In this document: positions 41,938-53,455 of the stretch, piece after piece
Numbering within the stretch: position 1 is the first letter of the stretch
Layout: each line of letters begins with the position of its first letter
From: TMED14 sp003507115
GTDB taxonomy: Bacteria; Bacteroidota; Bacteroidia; Flavobacteriales; Schleiferiaceae
Reading direction: 5' to 3'
DNA length: 64,000 nt
Assembly: GCA_943787925.1 (NCBI GenBank)
Contig: CALSOH010000002.1
Location: 186,001-250,000, forward strand
Notes under the pieces: generated by a model
The model's input: the letters and a program-made list of their open reading frames with translations, nothing else
What the model was told of the DNA's origin: nothing
Databases searched by the model: none
Translations under genes and position numbers: made by a program

Positions 41938-44454
41938 TTACTGAATGCGGATGTAGGTGCCTGCGGGAAGCTCGTCTTCGTACTCCGGATTGAGGGCCTC
42001 CAATTCTTTGGGTTTCATACCCAATTCCTTGGCAATAGACCTGAAGGACTCGCCCACCGCCACCTGACGGTGGGTTTTGTCGTAGTCCGTATAGTCGCCT
42101 TTCGCCGTCACCTTGAGCACCATACCGGGGAAGGGACGTACGCCGCGCAATCCACCGTTCAGACGCTTCAAGTCCGAAATCGTGATGTTGTTGTTGCGGC
42201 AAATCGTCGTGTAGGTGTCGCGCTCCTGCACCGTGTACATCTGTCCGATCACGGGCTTGGCATCTTCCTTGGCCTGTTCTTCGGCTGCGGCAGCCAGGGC
42301 CGCTTCGTCCACGGGGGGAACATAGTCGTCACGGATGACGCGGAAGTCCGTACGGCGGTTGATTTGGTTGGCCACTTCCTGCTGGGCCGGAGACATTTTA
42401 CGAATGTTGCGCTCCGTCAATTGCGTACCCGTCGGAAAGACATCTGAACCTAGCCCTTTGTATCCCTGAGGAATTTCAAAAGGTTGGCTCTCGCCCATAC
42501 CCAAGGCCACTAAGCGGTCCGGGTGAATGCCGCGGGAAATCAAGTAGCTGACGGAGGTGTCGGCACGATGCTGAGAAAGCACCACGTTTTTCTCATCCAC
42601 ATCGCGGTAATCCGTGTGTGAACGCAGTTCGATGACAATGTTGGGATTGAGGGTCAGGGTCTTGACCACGGTGTCGAGCGCCGCACGAGCCTGGTCATTC
42701 AAATCCCATTTCGCCAAGGCGAAGTACACGTCGGGAAGAACGATAGGGATCTCGATGGGGTCCATCTTGGCCTTGACCTCGACGGTGTGCATGTAGACGT
42801 TTTGGGCCTCCATGTAATTGAACGCCTCGAGCGCCAGGGCGTGCGTGTTGGCACGTGCTCCAGCGTTCAAGAATTTCTTTTTCTCAAAGGAGAAGCTGTA
42901 GACGACATCGCCGCTCAAATCGTCGGATTCCAACACAAAGGATCCGTCTTTGCTCGTTTGTACGACTTGGCTAAAGCCGTCGTTGCCTGTAATTTTCACG
43001 GCCGCACCCCCAAGTGGGCTATCGTCCTTGGAGCTTACGAGGGTTCCGCTAATGCGGTATTTCAAAGGCACCTCATACAAGGTCCAAATGTCATCGCCGC
43101 CTTGGCCGCCCTCGCGGTTGGACACAAAGTAGCCGTCCTGAAGGCCACCTGGGCGCAGGAGAATACCAAAGTCATCGGCCGGGCTATTGATGGGAGCCTT
43201 GAGGTTTTCGGGAATCCCTGTCGGCATTCCGTCGGCACCCAATTCCACGCGGAATAGGTCAAAGCCTCCCATGCCGGGAAGGCCGCTCGAAGCAAAATAG
43301 AGATAGCCGTCGTCGTGCAAGAAGGGATACAGTTCGTCGCCCGGGGTGTTGACGAAGCTACCCAGGTTGATCGGCTCGCCCCATCCGCGTGATTTTCTAT
43401 CCACCTTCACCATCCAGAGGTCCTTGGAGCCGTTGACTGAGCCATCCAAATCACCCGCGAAGAACAAGGTTTGGTCATCGGGGCTGATGGCGGGATGCCC
43501 GACCGACCTAGAAGAGTCCGTGGCGATGACGATGAGCTGAGGCTCCTGCCATGTCAGCCCCGCTTTGCGGGTCGAATAAATGGCACAACCCAACTGCTGT
43601 CGCCGCACATCCATACAGCGTGTGAAGTACATGGTTCGGCGCCGCTGATCAAATACGGGGCTACCCTCGTGGTCTTCCGTGTTGACCGCTTCGGGAAGCA
43701 ACACGGGCTCGGAGAAGGTTTGCACTTTCGCCGCAGAGGGATCAGCCTTGGGAGCCCGCCCTCTCCTCCGCTTGGAACGCGAGCTACCATCGGCATTCAG
43801 ACGTTCTGCCGAATAGATATCCGAAAATCGCTCCCCGGTCCAGCCGTCTTTCTTTCTGCCAATACCGCCCTCGCGCATGGAGGTGAGGAGTACCTCTTCG
43901 TAGGTTTCGGGCCGGCCACTGAACGTCATACCGAATTCGTGCGAGGAGGAATTCAAGGAGGTCAAATTTCCCACTTGGTAGCGGGTCAAGGATTTCTGCC
44001 ATGCCACCGCATCGCGGCAAGAGGCAATCCCGAGGGGCCCGCGATCGTCGTTGGGAAAGGCCCGAGCAAAATCTTCGTACGCTTCGAGGGCGTCTTCGTA
44101 TTCGCTCTGGTATTTGAGCATTTCGGCCACACCGAGGTAGGCCTCGGGGGTCTCTAATTTCATTTTCAGGGCACGGGAATACTGCGCCTCGGCCGCTCTA
44201 TACTGGAATGTGTAGCGGTAGCACTCCCCTAGTCGGAAGGCAATTTCGGCCTTTTCTGTGCGGGACTTGACTTTGGAATAGGCCTTCTTATACACTTTGA
44301 TGGCTTGAGCATATTCCTTGGCGTCGTAAAAGCCATCCCCTTGTCGCACAATACGAGGACGCTTAGATTCCTCGCCCTCCGCATCTTGAGCAAAAACGTG
44401 GACGGTAGAACCTAACAATAAGAGGAGGGTGAACAGGTAAAGTGCCTTCTTCAT
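41938..44454 (-). CDS. PorE-like TPR / PD40 propeller / OmpA / LysM outer-membrane-associated protein
   Basis: 838 residues from ATG 44454, with a signal peptide (MKKALYLFTLLLLLGS). Domains in order: TPR repeats about 25-150 (GDGFYDAKEYAQAIKVYKKA); a PD40 beta-propeller about 190-480 (HPAISPDDQTLFFAGDLDG, YFASSGLPGMGGFDLFRVE); a Cna-B/carboxypeptidase-regulatory-like domain about 490-570; an OmpA C-terminal peptidoglycan-binding domain about 600-690 (VIELRSHTDYRDVDEKN); and two LysM domains at the end (about 745-790 and 795-838). TPR-PD40-CarbD-OmpA is the architecture of PorE of the type IX secretion system; the LysM pair is an extra. It may anchor outer-membrane machinery to the wall. Confidence 0.85.
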   Translation of the reverse strand: MKKALYLFTLLLLLGSTVHVFAQDAEGEESKRPRIVRQGDGFYDAKEYAQAIKVYKKAYSKVKSRTEKAEIAFRLGECYRYTFQYRAAEAQYSRALKMKLETPEAYLGVAEMLKYQSEYEDALEAYEDFARAFPNDDRGPLGIASCRDAVAWQKSLTRYQVGNLTSLNSSSHEFGMTFSGRPETYEEVLLTSMREGGIGRKKDGWTGERFSDIYSAERLNADGSSRSKRRRGRAPKADPSAAKVQTFSEPVLLPEAVNTEDHEGSPVFDQRRRTMYFTRCMDVRRQQLGCAIYSTRKAGLTWQEPQLIVIATDSSRSVGHPAISPDDQTLFFAGDLDGSVNGSKDLWMVKVDRKSRGWGEPINLGSFVNTPGDELYPFLHDDGYLYFASSGLPGMGGFDLFRVELGADGMPTGIPENLKAPINSPADDFGILLRPGGLQDGYFVSNREGGQGGDDIWTLYEVPLKYRISGTLVSSKDDSPLGGAAVKITGNDGFSQVVQTSKDGSFVLESDDLSGDVVYSFSFEKKKFLNAGARANTHALALEAFNYMEAQNVYMHTVEVKAKMDPIEIPIVLPDVYFALAKWDLNDQARAALDTVVKTLTLNPNIVIELRSHTDYRDVDEKNVVLSQHRADTSVSYLISRGIHPDRLVALGMGESQPFEIPQGYKGLGSDVFPTGTQLTERNIRKMSPAQQEVANQINRRTDFRVIRDDYVPPVDEAALAAAAEEQAKEDAKPVIGQMYTVQERDTYTTICRNNNITISDLKRLNGGLRGVRPFPGMVLKVTAKGDYTDYDKTHRQVAVGESFRSIAKELGMKPKELEALNPEYEDELPAGTYIRIQ

Positions 44455-44509
44455 AGCCGCGTGCAACAGTGCATATGGGGTTAAGCCACTAAAGTAGCCA
44501 AATCCGCGC

Positions 44510-44543
44510 AAAAAAAAGACCCCTTCGGCCAAACCGGGGGGTC
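44510..44543 (-). terminator. Terminator after glutamine synthetase
   Basis: The minus-strand transcript has GACCCC, an inner CGG-TTTGG-CCG stem, then GGGGTC and T8. It lies 26 nt after the glutamine synthetase stop and isolates it from the OmpA-like gene. Confidence 0.85.
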
Positions 44544-44568
44544 TAATTTTTCCGAAATGACTAAATCC

Positions 44569-46758
<2,190 letters not shown>

Positions 46759-46776
46759 GGGTATTTTAGTTTTTTT

Positions 46777-46808
46777 CAAAGGTACCCCCTCTTTTTTGAC
46801 CTAACAAA
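46777..46808 (-). promoter_or_regulatory. Near-consensus Bacteroidota promoter of glutamine synthetase
   Basis: Minus strand: TTTG, a 20-nt spacer, then TACCTTTG, 18 nt before the ATG. Both boxes match the consensus exactly. The 100 nt further upstream, to the tatA terminator, hold nothing I recognise. Confidence 0.75.
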
Positions 46809-46901
46809 GGCGATAAATAAGATTTTTCAACCAACAACCCCCTAAAAATGGGAATATTTACAGCTTTTTTGTTGAAAACTCTCCATCCGGAAGAGGCAAT
46901 C

Positions 46902-46927
46902 AAAAAAAAGAGCGCCGAAGCGCTCTT
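46902..46927 (-). terminator. Terminator overlapping the tatA stop codon
   Basis: The minus-strand transcript forms AAGAGCGC-TTCG-GCGCTCTT followed by T6. The stem begins within the tatA stop codon (46926-46928). Confidence 0.88.
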
Positions 46928-47177
46928 ATTTCAGTCGACCCACCGTGTCGTCGATGGAGTCCTTGATTTCTTTCACACTCTCCTTGGCCTCCTTGATGGT
47001 TGGATTCGTATCCGCGGCCTTGGAGATTTCATCCTTGAGGTCGTTCGAGGCATTCCGGACCATCTTAATAGTGCGGGCGGCCATTCGGGCGATCTCCGGC
47101 AACTTGTCGGTCCCGAAAAGCATCAGCACCGCAAAGAGCAGAAAGACTACTTCTCCGGTGCTGATGAATAGGAACAT
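46926..47177 (-). CDS. tatA: Twin-arginine translocase TatA/Hcf106 family protein
   Basis: 83 residues. One N-terminal transmembrane helix (GEVVFLLFAVLMLFG), the FG hinge, and the amphipathic helix TDKLPEIARMAARTIKMVRN are the TatA/TatB pattern. A charged, coiled-coil tail with repeated Lys/Glu follows. TatA oligomers form the pore for folded proteins. No tatC is in the window. TatA and TatB are not separated with certainty; the short tail favours TatA. It starts 9 nt after secDF. Confidence 0.9.
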   Translation of the reverse strand: MFLFISTGEVVFLLFAVLMLFGTDKLPEIARMAARTIKMVRNASNDLKDEISKAADTNPTIKEAKESVKEIKDSIDDTVGRLK

Positions 47178-47186
47178 GAGGTGGTA

Positions 47187-50100
47187 TTAAGCTTTTTCTT
47201 TTCCGAGGCGCTTGGATGAGTCATACAGAACGGGCGACGCAATAAAGAGCGACGAGTAGGTACCGATGACAATACCGAGCAGAATGGCGAAAATAAATCC
47301 ACGCAAGACTTCACCGCCGAAGATGAAGATAATCAACAGAACAATGATGGTCGTGAACGACGTATTGAAGGTGCGGCTTAACGTCGCATTCAATGCATTG
47401 TCCAATACCTCCGACTTCATATCGTTCTTGGTGCTGTCTCCAAAGAATTCACGAATACGGTCAAAGACGACCACCGTATCATTCAATGAATAACCGATCA
47501 CTGTCAAGATTGCCGCGATAAAGGCCTGATCCACCTCCAAAGAGAAGGGCAACACGCCATCTAACAGCGAGAAGGCACCCAATACGATGATGGTGTCGTG
47601 CACGGTAGCCGCCACGGCGCCCAGTGAGTACTGCCATTTGCTAAAGCGCAAAAGAAGGTACAAGAAGATGGCAATGAGGGAGAAGATGACCGCCCAAACG
47701 GCCGTGTCCTTGATGTCATCCGCCACAGTGGGACCCACTTGACGTGAAGCCACCAGGCCGACCGCCTCGTCACTCGAAGGTGCCACAAATTCCTCTCGCG
47801 ATACGGAGGCGGCGTAGAAACCTTTCACCCCTTCGTACAAGCTCGCTTGCAATGCCTCTTCGACGTCTGCGCCATTTTCGTCGACGCGATAGTTCGTGGT
47901 AATCACCACTTGATCTGGGCTACCCAAGGTCTTCACAGCTGGTGCGAAGGCGCGACCGTCCTCATCGATCCACTGAGCACCCAAGGCTTGAGCCACCGCG
48001 GCAACTTCTACAGGTTGATCAAAGCGCACTTGGTACGTGCGACCTCCTTCAAAGTCCACACCCAAGGACAGTCCGCGCGTCATCAAAGAACCCAGGCTGA
48101 CTACAATCATCAGCACCGAGAAGATGTACGCGGGCTTGCGCATCGACATGAACTGGAAGTTCGTGTTGGTGAACCAATTTTTGGTGATGGACGTCGCAAA
48201 GCTCATATTCTCAGAGCGCTTCAAACGCCACTCGAAATACAAGCGGGTGATGAAGATAGCCGTGAAGAGCGAAGAGGCGATACCTATAATCAAAGTGGTT
48301 GCAAATCCGCGGATCGGACCTGTACCAAAGACGAAGAGAATAATCGCCGTCAACAAGGTGGTCACGTTCGCATCGATGATGGCGCTGCGCGATCCCTTGT
48401 ATCCGTCTGCAATGGCTGTGCGCACTGCCTTGCCTGTGGCCAGTTCCTCGCGAATCCGGTCATAGATCAATACGTTCGCGTCCACCGCCATACCAATGGT
48501 TAGCACGATACCCGCCATACCTGGCAAGGTCAAGACCGCGCCGAAGGCATCGAGAATACCGAAGATGAAGAACATATTGACGATCAGAGCCAAGCTTGCG
48601 CCCAACCCCGCACCGCTGTAGTAGAATACCATGTACAACAAGACCACGAGCAGGGCGAAGGCGAAGGAGTTCATACTCGCCGAAATCGCTTCCTTGCCCA
48701 GGCTTGGGCCCACGACATCGGATTGGATAATCCGTGCGGGAACAGGCAGTTTTCCTGCCTTCAATACGTTGGCCAAGTCCGTCGCTTCATCCAGGCTAAA
48801 CCCGCCTTCGATTTGCGTACGTCCGCCCGAAATCTCACCATTGACACGGGGATAACTATAGACCAAATTGTCCAATACCACGGCGACGTGGCCCTTGGGG
48901 GTCTTGCTTCCCTCCTCTTTCGTTAATTGCTGCCAAACCTGCGCACCTTGGCCATTCATGGCCATCGTCACCACAGGGTTGTTGCCTTGGTCAAATTCTT
49001 GACGTGCGTCAACAATGACCCCGCCATCCAATTCGGGCTCGTTGTCGCGGTTGCCCAGCAACGCGACGAGCAATGTGACTTCACTGTTGTTCTCTGGGCG
49101 TGTCCAGGCAAAACGCACGTAGCGCGCATTGCCAGGAATGAGGTTGCGCACCTCGGGCATCGCCAAGTAATCATTGATCGTCGCGGTGTCGCGCGTCAAC
49201 GCGTATCCGACGATGGGGCCTTCATTGGGGACGAAGGTTTGGGGGTTGACGTTGAGTTGGAAAATACTCAACAAGGGATTGAAGCCCGTGGACGCCGAAT
49301 CAGCGGCATTGACATCATTGGCGGCCACATCATCCGAGGCGGGCGCGGCGCCGTCCTCTCCAACCGCCGTGGGCAGTGTCAAGTCGGTAGCCACATCGCC
49401 TTCCGAGCTCGCAGCTTGAGTCGCTTTGGGGTCGTCCAAAATGGCTCCCAATTTTTCGTTTGCATTGATTATGTACTGCATCCAGGCAGCCCCTTGATCT
49501 GCACGCCAGAATTCGAGGCGAGCGGTACTTTGAAGCAGGCGCTGAACACGGACAGGGTCTTTCACACCCGGAAGCTCCACGAGGATACGGCCGGTCCCAT
49601 CCAATCGCTGAATATTGGGCTGTACGACGCCAAACTGGTCAATACGCGCCTTGAGGACGGTGTACACATTTTGAATCGCCGCCTCTACATCTTCGGTGAT
49701 AGCTTGCTTGATGGCCTCATCGGTCGCGTTGAATCCAAGGCGGTCCGTCATGTCTTTTGTACCATACAAACCGGGGTCACTCAAGGGGCGACTTCCCCGC
49801 TCGGAGTCCATCGCATCCATGAAAAGAGTCAGGTAACCTTCCTGACTGTTGCGCTGTGCGGCATCGGCATTGACGATGGCGGCTTTAAACTGCTCATCTT
49901 CGGCATTGCCGACCAACCCTTTCAGTACGTCGCGAACGGACACTTCCAGAATGACATTCATGCCCCCACGCAGGTCCAAACCTAAGTTCATCTCCTTGGA
50001 CTTCACCTCTTTAAAGGTGTACGAAGTGATGCCTAAGTCATAGACAATTTCGTTGGACATGGAGTCCAAGGCATATTGCACTTTGGCCGCGTCTTGGCCA

Positions 50101-50216
50101 TACTTCGATTGAATATCAGATTCTACTTGACTTGCGATGTAACTGAACGAAAGTTCAAACAAGGACGCGAGCGCGAAAATGACGGCGAACAGACGGATGA
50201 CCCCTTTATTCTGCAT
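47187..50216 (-). CDS. secDF: Protein translocase SecD-SecF fusion
   Basis: 1009 residues, a natural SecD-SecF fusion as in other Bacteroidota. SecD part: N-terminal helix, D1 motif LGLDLRGGMNVILEV, periplasmic P1 domain, and a transmembrane block with GMAVDANVLIYDRIREEL. The SecF part begins near residue 680 with LGVDFEGGRTYQVRF and continues to GYSLNDTVVVFDRIREFF and FTTIIVLLIIFIFGG. The conserved aspartate and arginine in the D-x-N-V/RIRE motifs are those needed for proton-driven protein release. The P1 domain carries a long Ala/Asp/Ser-rich, probably disordered insertion (residues about 260-310). Confidence 0.97.
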   Translation of the reverse strand: MQNKGVIRLFAVIFALASLFELSFSYIASQVESDIQSKYGQDAAKVQYALDSMSNEIVYDLGITSYTFKEVKSKEMNLGLDLRGGMNVILEVSVRDVLKGLVGNAEDEQFKAAIVNADAAQRNSQEGYLTLFMDAMDSERGSRPLSDPGLYGTKDMTDRLGFNATDEAIKQAITEDVEAAIQNVYTVLKARIDQFGVVQPNIQRLDGTGRILVELPGVKDPVRVQRLLQSTARLEFWRADQGAAWMQYIINANEKLGAILDDPKATQAASSEGDVATDLTLPTAVGEDGAAPASDDVAANDVNAADSASTGFNPLLSIFQLNVNPQTFVPNEGPIVGYALTRDTATINDYLAMPEVRNLIPGNARYVRFAWTRPENNSEVTLLVALLGNRDNEPELDGGVIVDARQEFDQGNNPVVTMAMNGQGAQVWQQLTKEEGSKTPKGHVAVVLDNLVYSYPRVNGEISGGRTQIEGGFSLDEATDLANVLKAGKLPVPARIIQSDVVGPSLGKEAISASMNSFAFALLVVLLYMVFYYSGAGLGASLALIVNMFFIFGILDAFGAVLTLPGMAGIVLTIGMAVDANVLIYDRIREELATGKAVRTAIADGYKGSRSAIIDANVTTLLTAIILFVFGTGPIRGFATTLIIGIASSLFTAIFITRLYFEWRLKRSENMSFATSITKNWFTNTNFQFMSMRKPAYIFSVLMIVVSLGSLMTRGLSLGVDFEGGRTYQVRFDQPVEVAAVAQALGAQWIDEDGRAFAPAVKTLGSPDQVVITTNYRVDENGADVEEALQASLYEGVKGFYAASVSREEFVAPSSDEAVGLVASRQVGPTVADDIKDTAVWAVIFSLIAIFLYLLLRFSKWQYSLGAVAATVHDTIIVLGAFSLLDGVLPFSLEVDQAFIAAILTVIGYSLNDTVVVFDRIREFFGDSTKNDMKSEVLDNALNATLSRTFNTSFTTIIVLLIIFIFGGEVLRGFIFAILLGIVIGTYSSLFIASPVLYDSSKRLGKEKA

Positions 50217-50241
50217 GGTTCTTCTTTTTGGAAATAGTCGG

Positions 50242-50249
50242 CAAATATA
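50242..50249 (-). promoter_or_regulatory. -7 promoter element of secDF
   Basis: TATATTTG exactly matches TAnnTTTG, 25 nt before the secDF ATG, in the 139-nt divergent gap to the FG-GAP gene. A TTAG 17 nt upstream is a weak -33. I found no clear plus-strand promoter in this gap. Confidence 0.5.
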
Positions 50250-50355
50250 GTCCTTCTTTAGCTATACTAAGAGTTCTAGGGCGGTGACTCATTTTCCCAA
50301 ATAGATCAAATTTTTGCGGGTTAGAACAACGAAAGATTGCTGACCTTTACTCGCT

Positions 50356-53040
50356 ATGCGCAAGAAACTGTGGAATCATGCCATGTGGGGATGGACGATA
50401 TTTATTCTAGTAGCCTGCATGCCTGATAGTTACGGGCAAGAGAGCTATGGATTTTCTCCTTCTTCCAAGGCCCAACTATGGACCTCGTCCACCGATTCCT
50501 TGGTGAATGGCTTTGCCGGCGGCTTAAATAACCCCCAACTCTTCACGCTGGACATCAACGGGGATGGCGGAACAGACCTGGTGATTTTTGATCGCGAGGG
50601 CAGCCGTTGGATTCCATTTGAGCGCGTCAATGGCCGGTGGAAGTACCGCCCCCTCTGGGCCCACCATTTTCCAGCTGTTTCCAATTGGGTGGTCTTTGCC
50701 GATTATTCCTGCGATGGTCTCCCGGATTTGTTCTGTTCTGTGGTGAATGGAGTCGGCGCCTATGAGGCTAGCCGTGTGAATGGCTTTCTCCACTACACGT
50801 GGGCTCTCCCCGGGACCTACCTCTTTTCCACCTATGCCTCCGGCACCAACCCCATCAACCTCTTAGTTAGTTCGACGGACGTGCCCGCCATCCGCGATGT
50901 CGACGGCGATGGGATGGTGGACATCCTCACCTTTGGCCAACAAGCCTCCGCGGTGGAATTTCACCGAAATATGAGCAACTGCGGCCTCACTTTTGAGCGC
51001 GTGGATGCGTGTTGGGGTGACTTCTTGGAAAACAACTTGACGAATGCCATCACCATCGATGCCTGCACGGGTAGTATGACCGATCCCATGGCGGAGGGCG
51101 GATTGCATTCCGGGTCAACCCTCCTCGCGATGGATCTGTCGGGCAATGGATTGCTTGACATATTGCTGGGCGATGTCAGCTTTGCGTCGGCCGTGGCGGG
51201 ATATAATGTGGGGACACCCGCGGTGGCCAATATTGAATCGCAAGACAGCACTTGGCCGAGTAGCCATATCCCGGTCAACCTGCCGGTCTACCCCATGTTC
51301 TCCGCCGTAGATGCCAACCTGGATGGCTTGCCCGATATCGCCGTGTCCCCCACCATGCCCACCGGCATCAGCGATACCTGCGTGTGGCTGTACCAAAACA
51401 CGGGAACGGCCATTGCACCGCAATGGACCCTGGTCGATTCGAGCTACCTCCAAGGAACGATGTACGAAGCGGGACGCTATGCGGTGCCCGAATTGGTGGA
51501 CCTCAATTCGGACGGCCTCCTGGATTTGCTCGTCGGTACCTCCCGCGGCATTGAATACTGGAAAAATGTCGGCTCGGCCAGTTATCCGGATTGGCAGCAC
51601 AGTCCCCTTTCCGTATCGGGCTCTGCGGCCTTGACCCTCAAGTCTGAATGGTGTGCGCCCACCGCGGCGGACCTCAATGGCGACGGCTTGAACGACCTCC
51701 TCATTGGCCGAAGTGACGGCAAACTGGCTTATTGGGCCAACACCGGCACCTTCTTCAATCCCGCGTTTACAGGCCAAACCTCCGCCAATTACCAGGGCAT
51801 CGATGTGGGTCAATTTGCCACGCCCGAATTGGCCGATCTCGACGGCGATGGGGATATGGACCTCTTGGTGGGCAATGAATTGGGGCATGTAGCCTATTAC
51901 GAAAACAGCAACGGTTCCTTTACACTGGTCACCGGGACCTTCGGGGCGATCGACGCGGACTTTCGCGGCACCTCCTCCGGGCGAGCCATTCCGCGCTACG
52001 TGAACATGGACGGGCGGGGGTTCTTGGCCCTGGGCACCGCCGACTCAGGAGTCTTCCAGATGGACTCGCTGACCTTTACCCAAAACGCTCCTGCCACGCA
52101 GGACCTCACCGTCGGCACCGCCACCACCTCCACCTCGAGCCTCCTGGAAACCCCCTGGGGCAGTAGCAAGCGCACGGGACGGCACCAATACCTCATTCGG
52201 GCGGACGAATTGGCTGCCTCGGGTCTCACCACGAGCCGTATCACCCACCTGAGTCTCAACGTCACGTCCCAAAGCTCGCCCTACCTCAGCCAGGGCTTCA
52301 GCATCCGCATCGGCCACAGCGCACTGGATAGTCTCACCGCGTTTGCACCCAGTGGCCAACTGTGTTATTCCTACATACACGTTCCGACCCAAGGATGGAA
52401 TACGATTACGCTGCAATCCCCCTTCGATTACGACGGCGTGTCCAACCTCGTGGTCGAAATCTGCTTCAGCAAGAACGTCCCCAGCAGCGATGTGCACTTG
52501 AGCGCGAGCACCACCCCCTACCCTTCCCATGCCTACGGAGATGTCTTCAACAACAACTCCATCACGTCCAATGGGTGCACGATGCCCTTCTTAGGGAGCG
52601 ACAGCCTGCGTCCCGATTTCCGATTCACCTTGCTTCCCCGCATGCCGATTCGGCGCCACTGGGTTCAGGATGGCCGCCATAATGCGCCCGTCATCGCAGA
52701 TATGGATGGGGATGGACGGCCCGAAATGGTCATGGGACTCTCCACAGGAGGGTTGCGGTATTATGGGGGCGACACCACGTCGATCGGCCTTCCCGAATGG
52801 CCGGGCTTCTCCACGACGATGCAGCGCAGCCTCAGGCTCTACCCCAATCCGGGGAGTTCAGGTTTTTGGGTGGATGCCCAACCCGGAAGGGTGCACATCG
52901 TGAATGCGCAAGGCCAAGTGTTCTGGTCTGGGGAGGTCTCCGGACGAACCTACATTGAGGCCACCCCATGGCCCGCAGGCCTTTACGTCGTGCACTCCGC
53001 GGAGGGCGTCGGGCGATGGATCAAGACCCATGACCGCTAA
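50356..53040 (+). CDS. FG-GAP/VCBS repeat protein with type IX secretion sorting domain
   Basis: 894 residues. Signal peptide (WTIFILVACMPDSYG region). At least five calcium-binding FG-GAP/VCBS units of the form DxNxDGxxDLL: DINGDGGTDLVIF, DVDGDGMVDILTF, DLNSDGLLDLLVGT, DLNGDGLNDLLIG, DLDGDGDMDLLVG and DMDGDGRPEMVMG. These propeller repeats occur in secreted adhesion and binding proteins. A domain at about 580-780 (YLIRADELAASGL... NLVVEICFS) is of the kind repeated in type IX cargo. The last 70 residues (LRLYPNPGSSGFW, ending in TPWPAGLYVV and WIKTHDR) are a type A sorting domain. It is divergent from secDF. Confidence 0.92.
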   Translation: MRKKLWNHAMWGWTIFILVACMPDSYGQESYGFSPSSKAQLWTSSTDSLVNGFAGGLNNPQLFTLDINGDGGTDLVIFDREGSRWIPFERVNGRWKYRPLWAHHFPAVSNWVVFADYSCDGLPDLFCSVVNGVGAYEASRVNGFLHYTWALPGTYLFSTYASGTNPINLLVSSTDVPAIRDVDGDGMVDILTFGQQASAVEFHRNMSNCGLTFERVDACWGDFLENNLTNAITIDACTGSMTDPMAEGGLHSGSTLLAMDLSGNGLLDILLGDVSFASAVAGYNVGTPAVANIESQDSTWPSSHIPVNLPVYPMFSAVDANLDGLPDIAVSPTMPTGISDTCVWLYQNTGTAIAPQWTLVDSSYLQGTMYEAGRYAVPELVDLNSDGLLDLLVGTSRGIEYWKNVGSASYPDWQHSPLSVSGSAALTLKSEWCAPTAADLNGDGLNDLLIGRSDGKLAYWANTGTFFNPAFTGQTSANYQGIDVGQFATPELADLDGDGDMDLLVGNELGHVAYYENSNGSFTLVTGTFGAIDADFRGTSSGRAIPRYVNMDGRGFLALGTADSGVFQMDSLTFTQNAPATQDLTVGTATTSTSSLLETPWGSSKRTGRHQYLIRADELAASGLTTSRITHLSLNVTSQSSPYLSQGFSIRIGHSALDSLTAFAPSGQLCYSYIHVPTQGWNTITLQSPFDYDGVSNLVVEICFSKNVPSSDVHLSASTTPYPSHAYGDVFNNNSITSNGCTMPFLGSDSLRPDFRFTLLPRMPIRRHWVQDGRHNAPVIADMDGDGRPEMVMGLSTGGLRYYGGDTTSIGLPEWPGFSTTMQRSLRLYPNPGSSGFWVDAQPGRVHIVNAQGQVFWSGEVSGRTYIEATPWPAGLYVVHSAEGVGRWIKTHDR

Positions 53041-53455
53041 CGATCCTCCAGAATGGGTGCTCCTGTATGACGGGCCCTGCGCGCTATGCCAAGGCGCCGT
53101 GCAATGGATCATGGCCCGAGACCGAGCCCAGCTCTTTTGCTACAGCCCCCTTCAAGGCCCTTGGGCCGCATCGTGGAAGGCGTGCTATGCTCCGTCGAGT
53201 GACTGGCCCGATGAGGTCGTTTTAATTGGAGGCAACCAACATTGGGTGGGGGCCGATGCCGTGGCCCTGGTGTGGAGAAAACTCCCCTTCCCTTACCCGA
53301 TTTTGGGATGGGCATACCGCATCCTCCCGGGCCGAAAAAAAATATACCGGTGGCTTGCGCAGCACCGGTATACCTGGTTTGGGAAAAAAGAAGAACTTCT
53401 TACAACGTGCCCAGCACCGCGTTCATGGCGCGAACCGCGTCCGCACTCTTGTTGA
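53030..53455 (+). CDS. DUF393 / DCC thiol-disulfide oxidoreductase family protein
   Basis: 141 residues from ATG 53030, overlapping the previous gene by 11 nt. The N-terminal YDGPCALCQGAVQW is the DCC (DxxCxxC-like) motif of DUF393; further matches are SPLQGPWA and the C-terminal HRYTWFGKK. Thioredoxin-fold proteins of this family are assigned to thiol-disulfide exchange, but none nearby tells what they act on. The last 56 nt overlap mdh on the opposite strand, and the mdh terminator (53335-53372) lies inside this coding region. The end KKEELLTTCPAP is slightly different from the usual CxxP ending. Confidence 0.8.
   Translation: MTANDPPEWVLLYDGPCALCQGAVQWIMARDRAQLFCYSPLQGPWAASWKACYAPSSDWPDEVVLIGGNQHWVGADAVALVWRKLPFPYPILGWAYRILPGRKKIYRWLAQHRYTWFGKKEELLTTCPAPRSWREPRPHSC
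53335..53372 (-). terminator. mdh terminator inside the convergent DUF393 gene
   Basis: The minus-strand transcript forms TATACCGGTG, a 10-nt loop, then CACCGGTATA, followed by T8. It lies 28 nt beyond the mdh stop, and on the plus strand it encodes part of the DUF393 protein (KKIYRWLAQHRYTW). Confidence 0.85.

Noticed and set aside
46759..46779. TTG start that lengthens glutamine synthetase by seven residues
   Set aside because: The TTG lies in the TACCTTTG -7 element, so it would be upstream of the transcription start.
46848..47171. 107-codon plus-strand frame over tatA
   Set aside because: It is antisense to tatA and includes its terminator hairpin.
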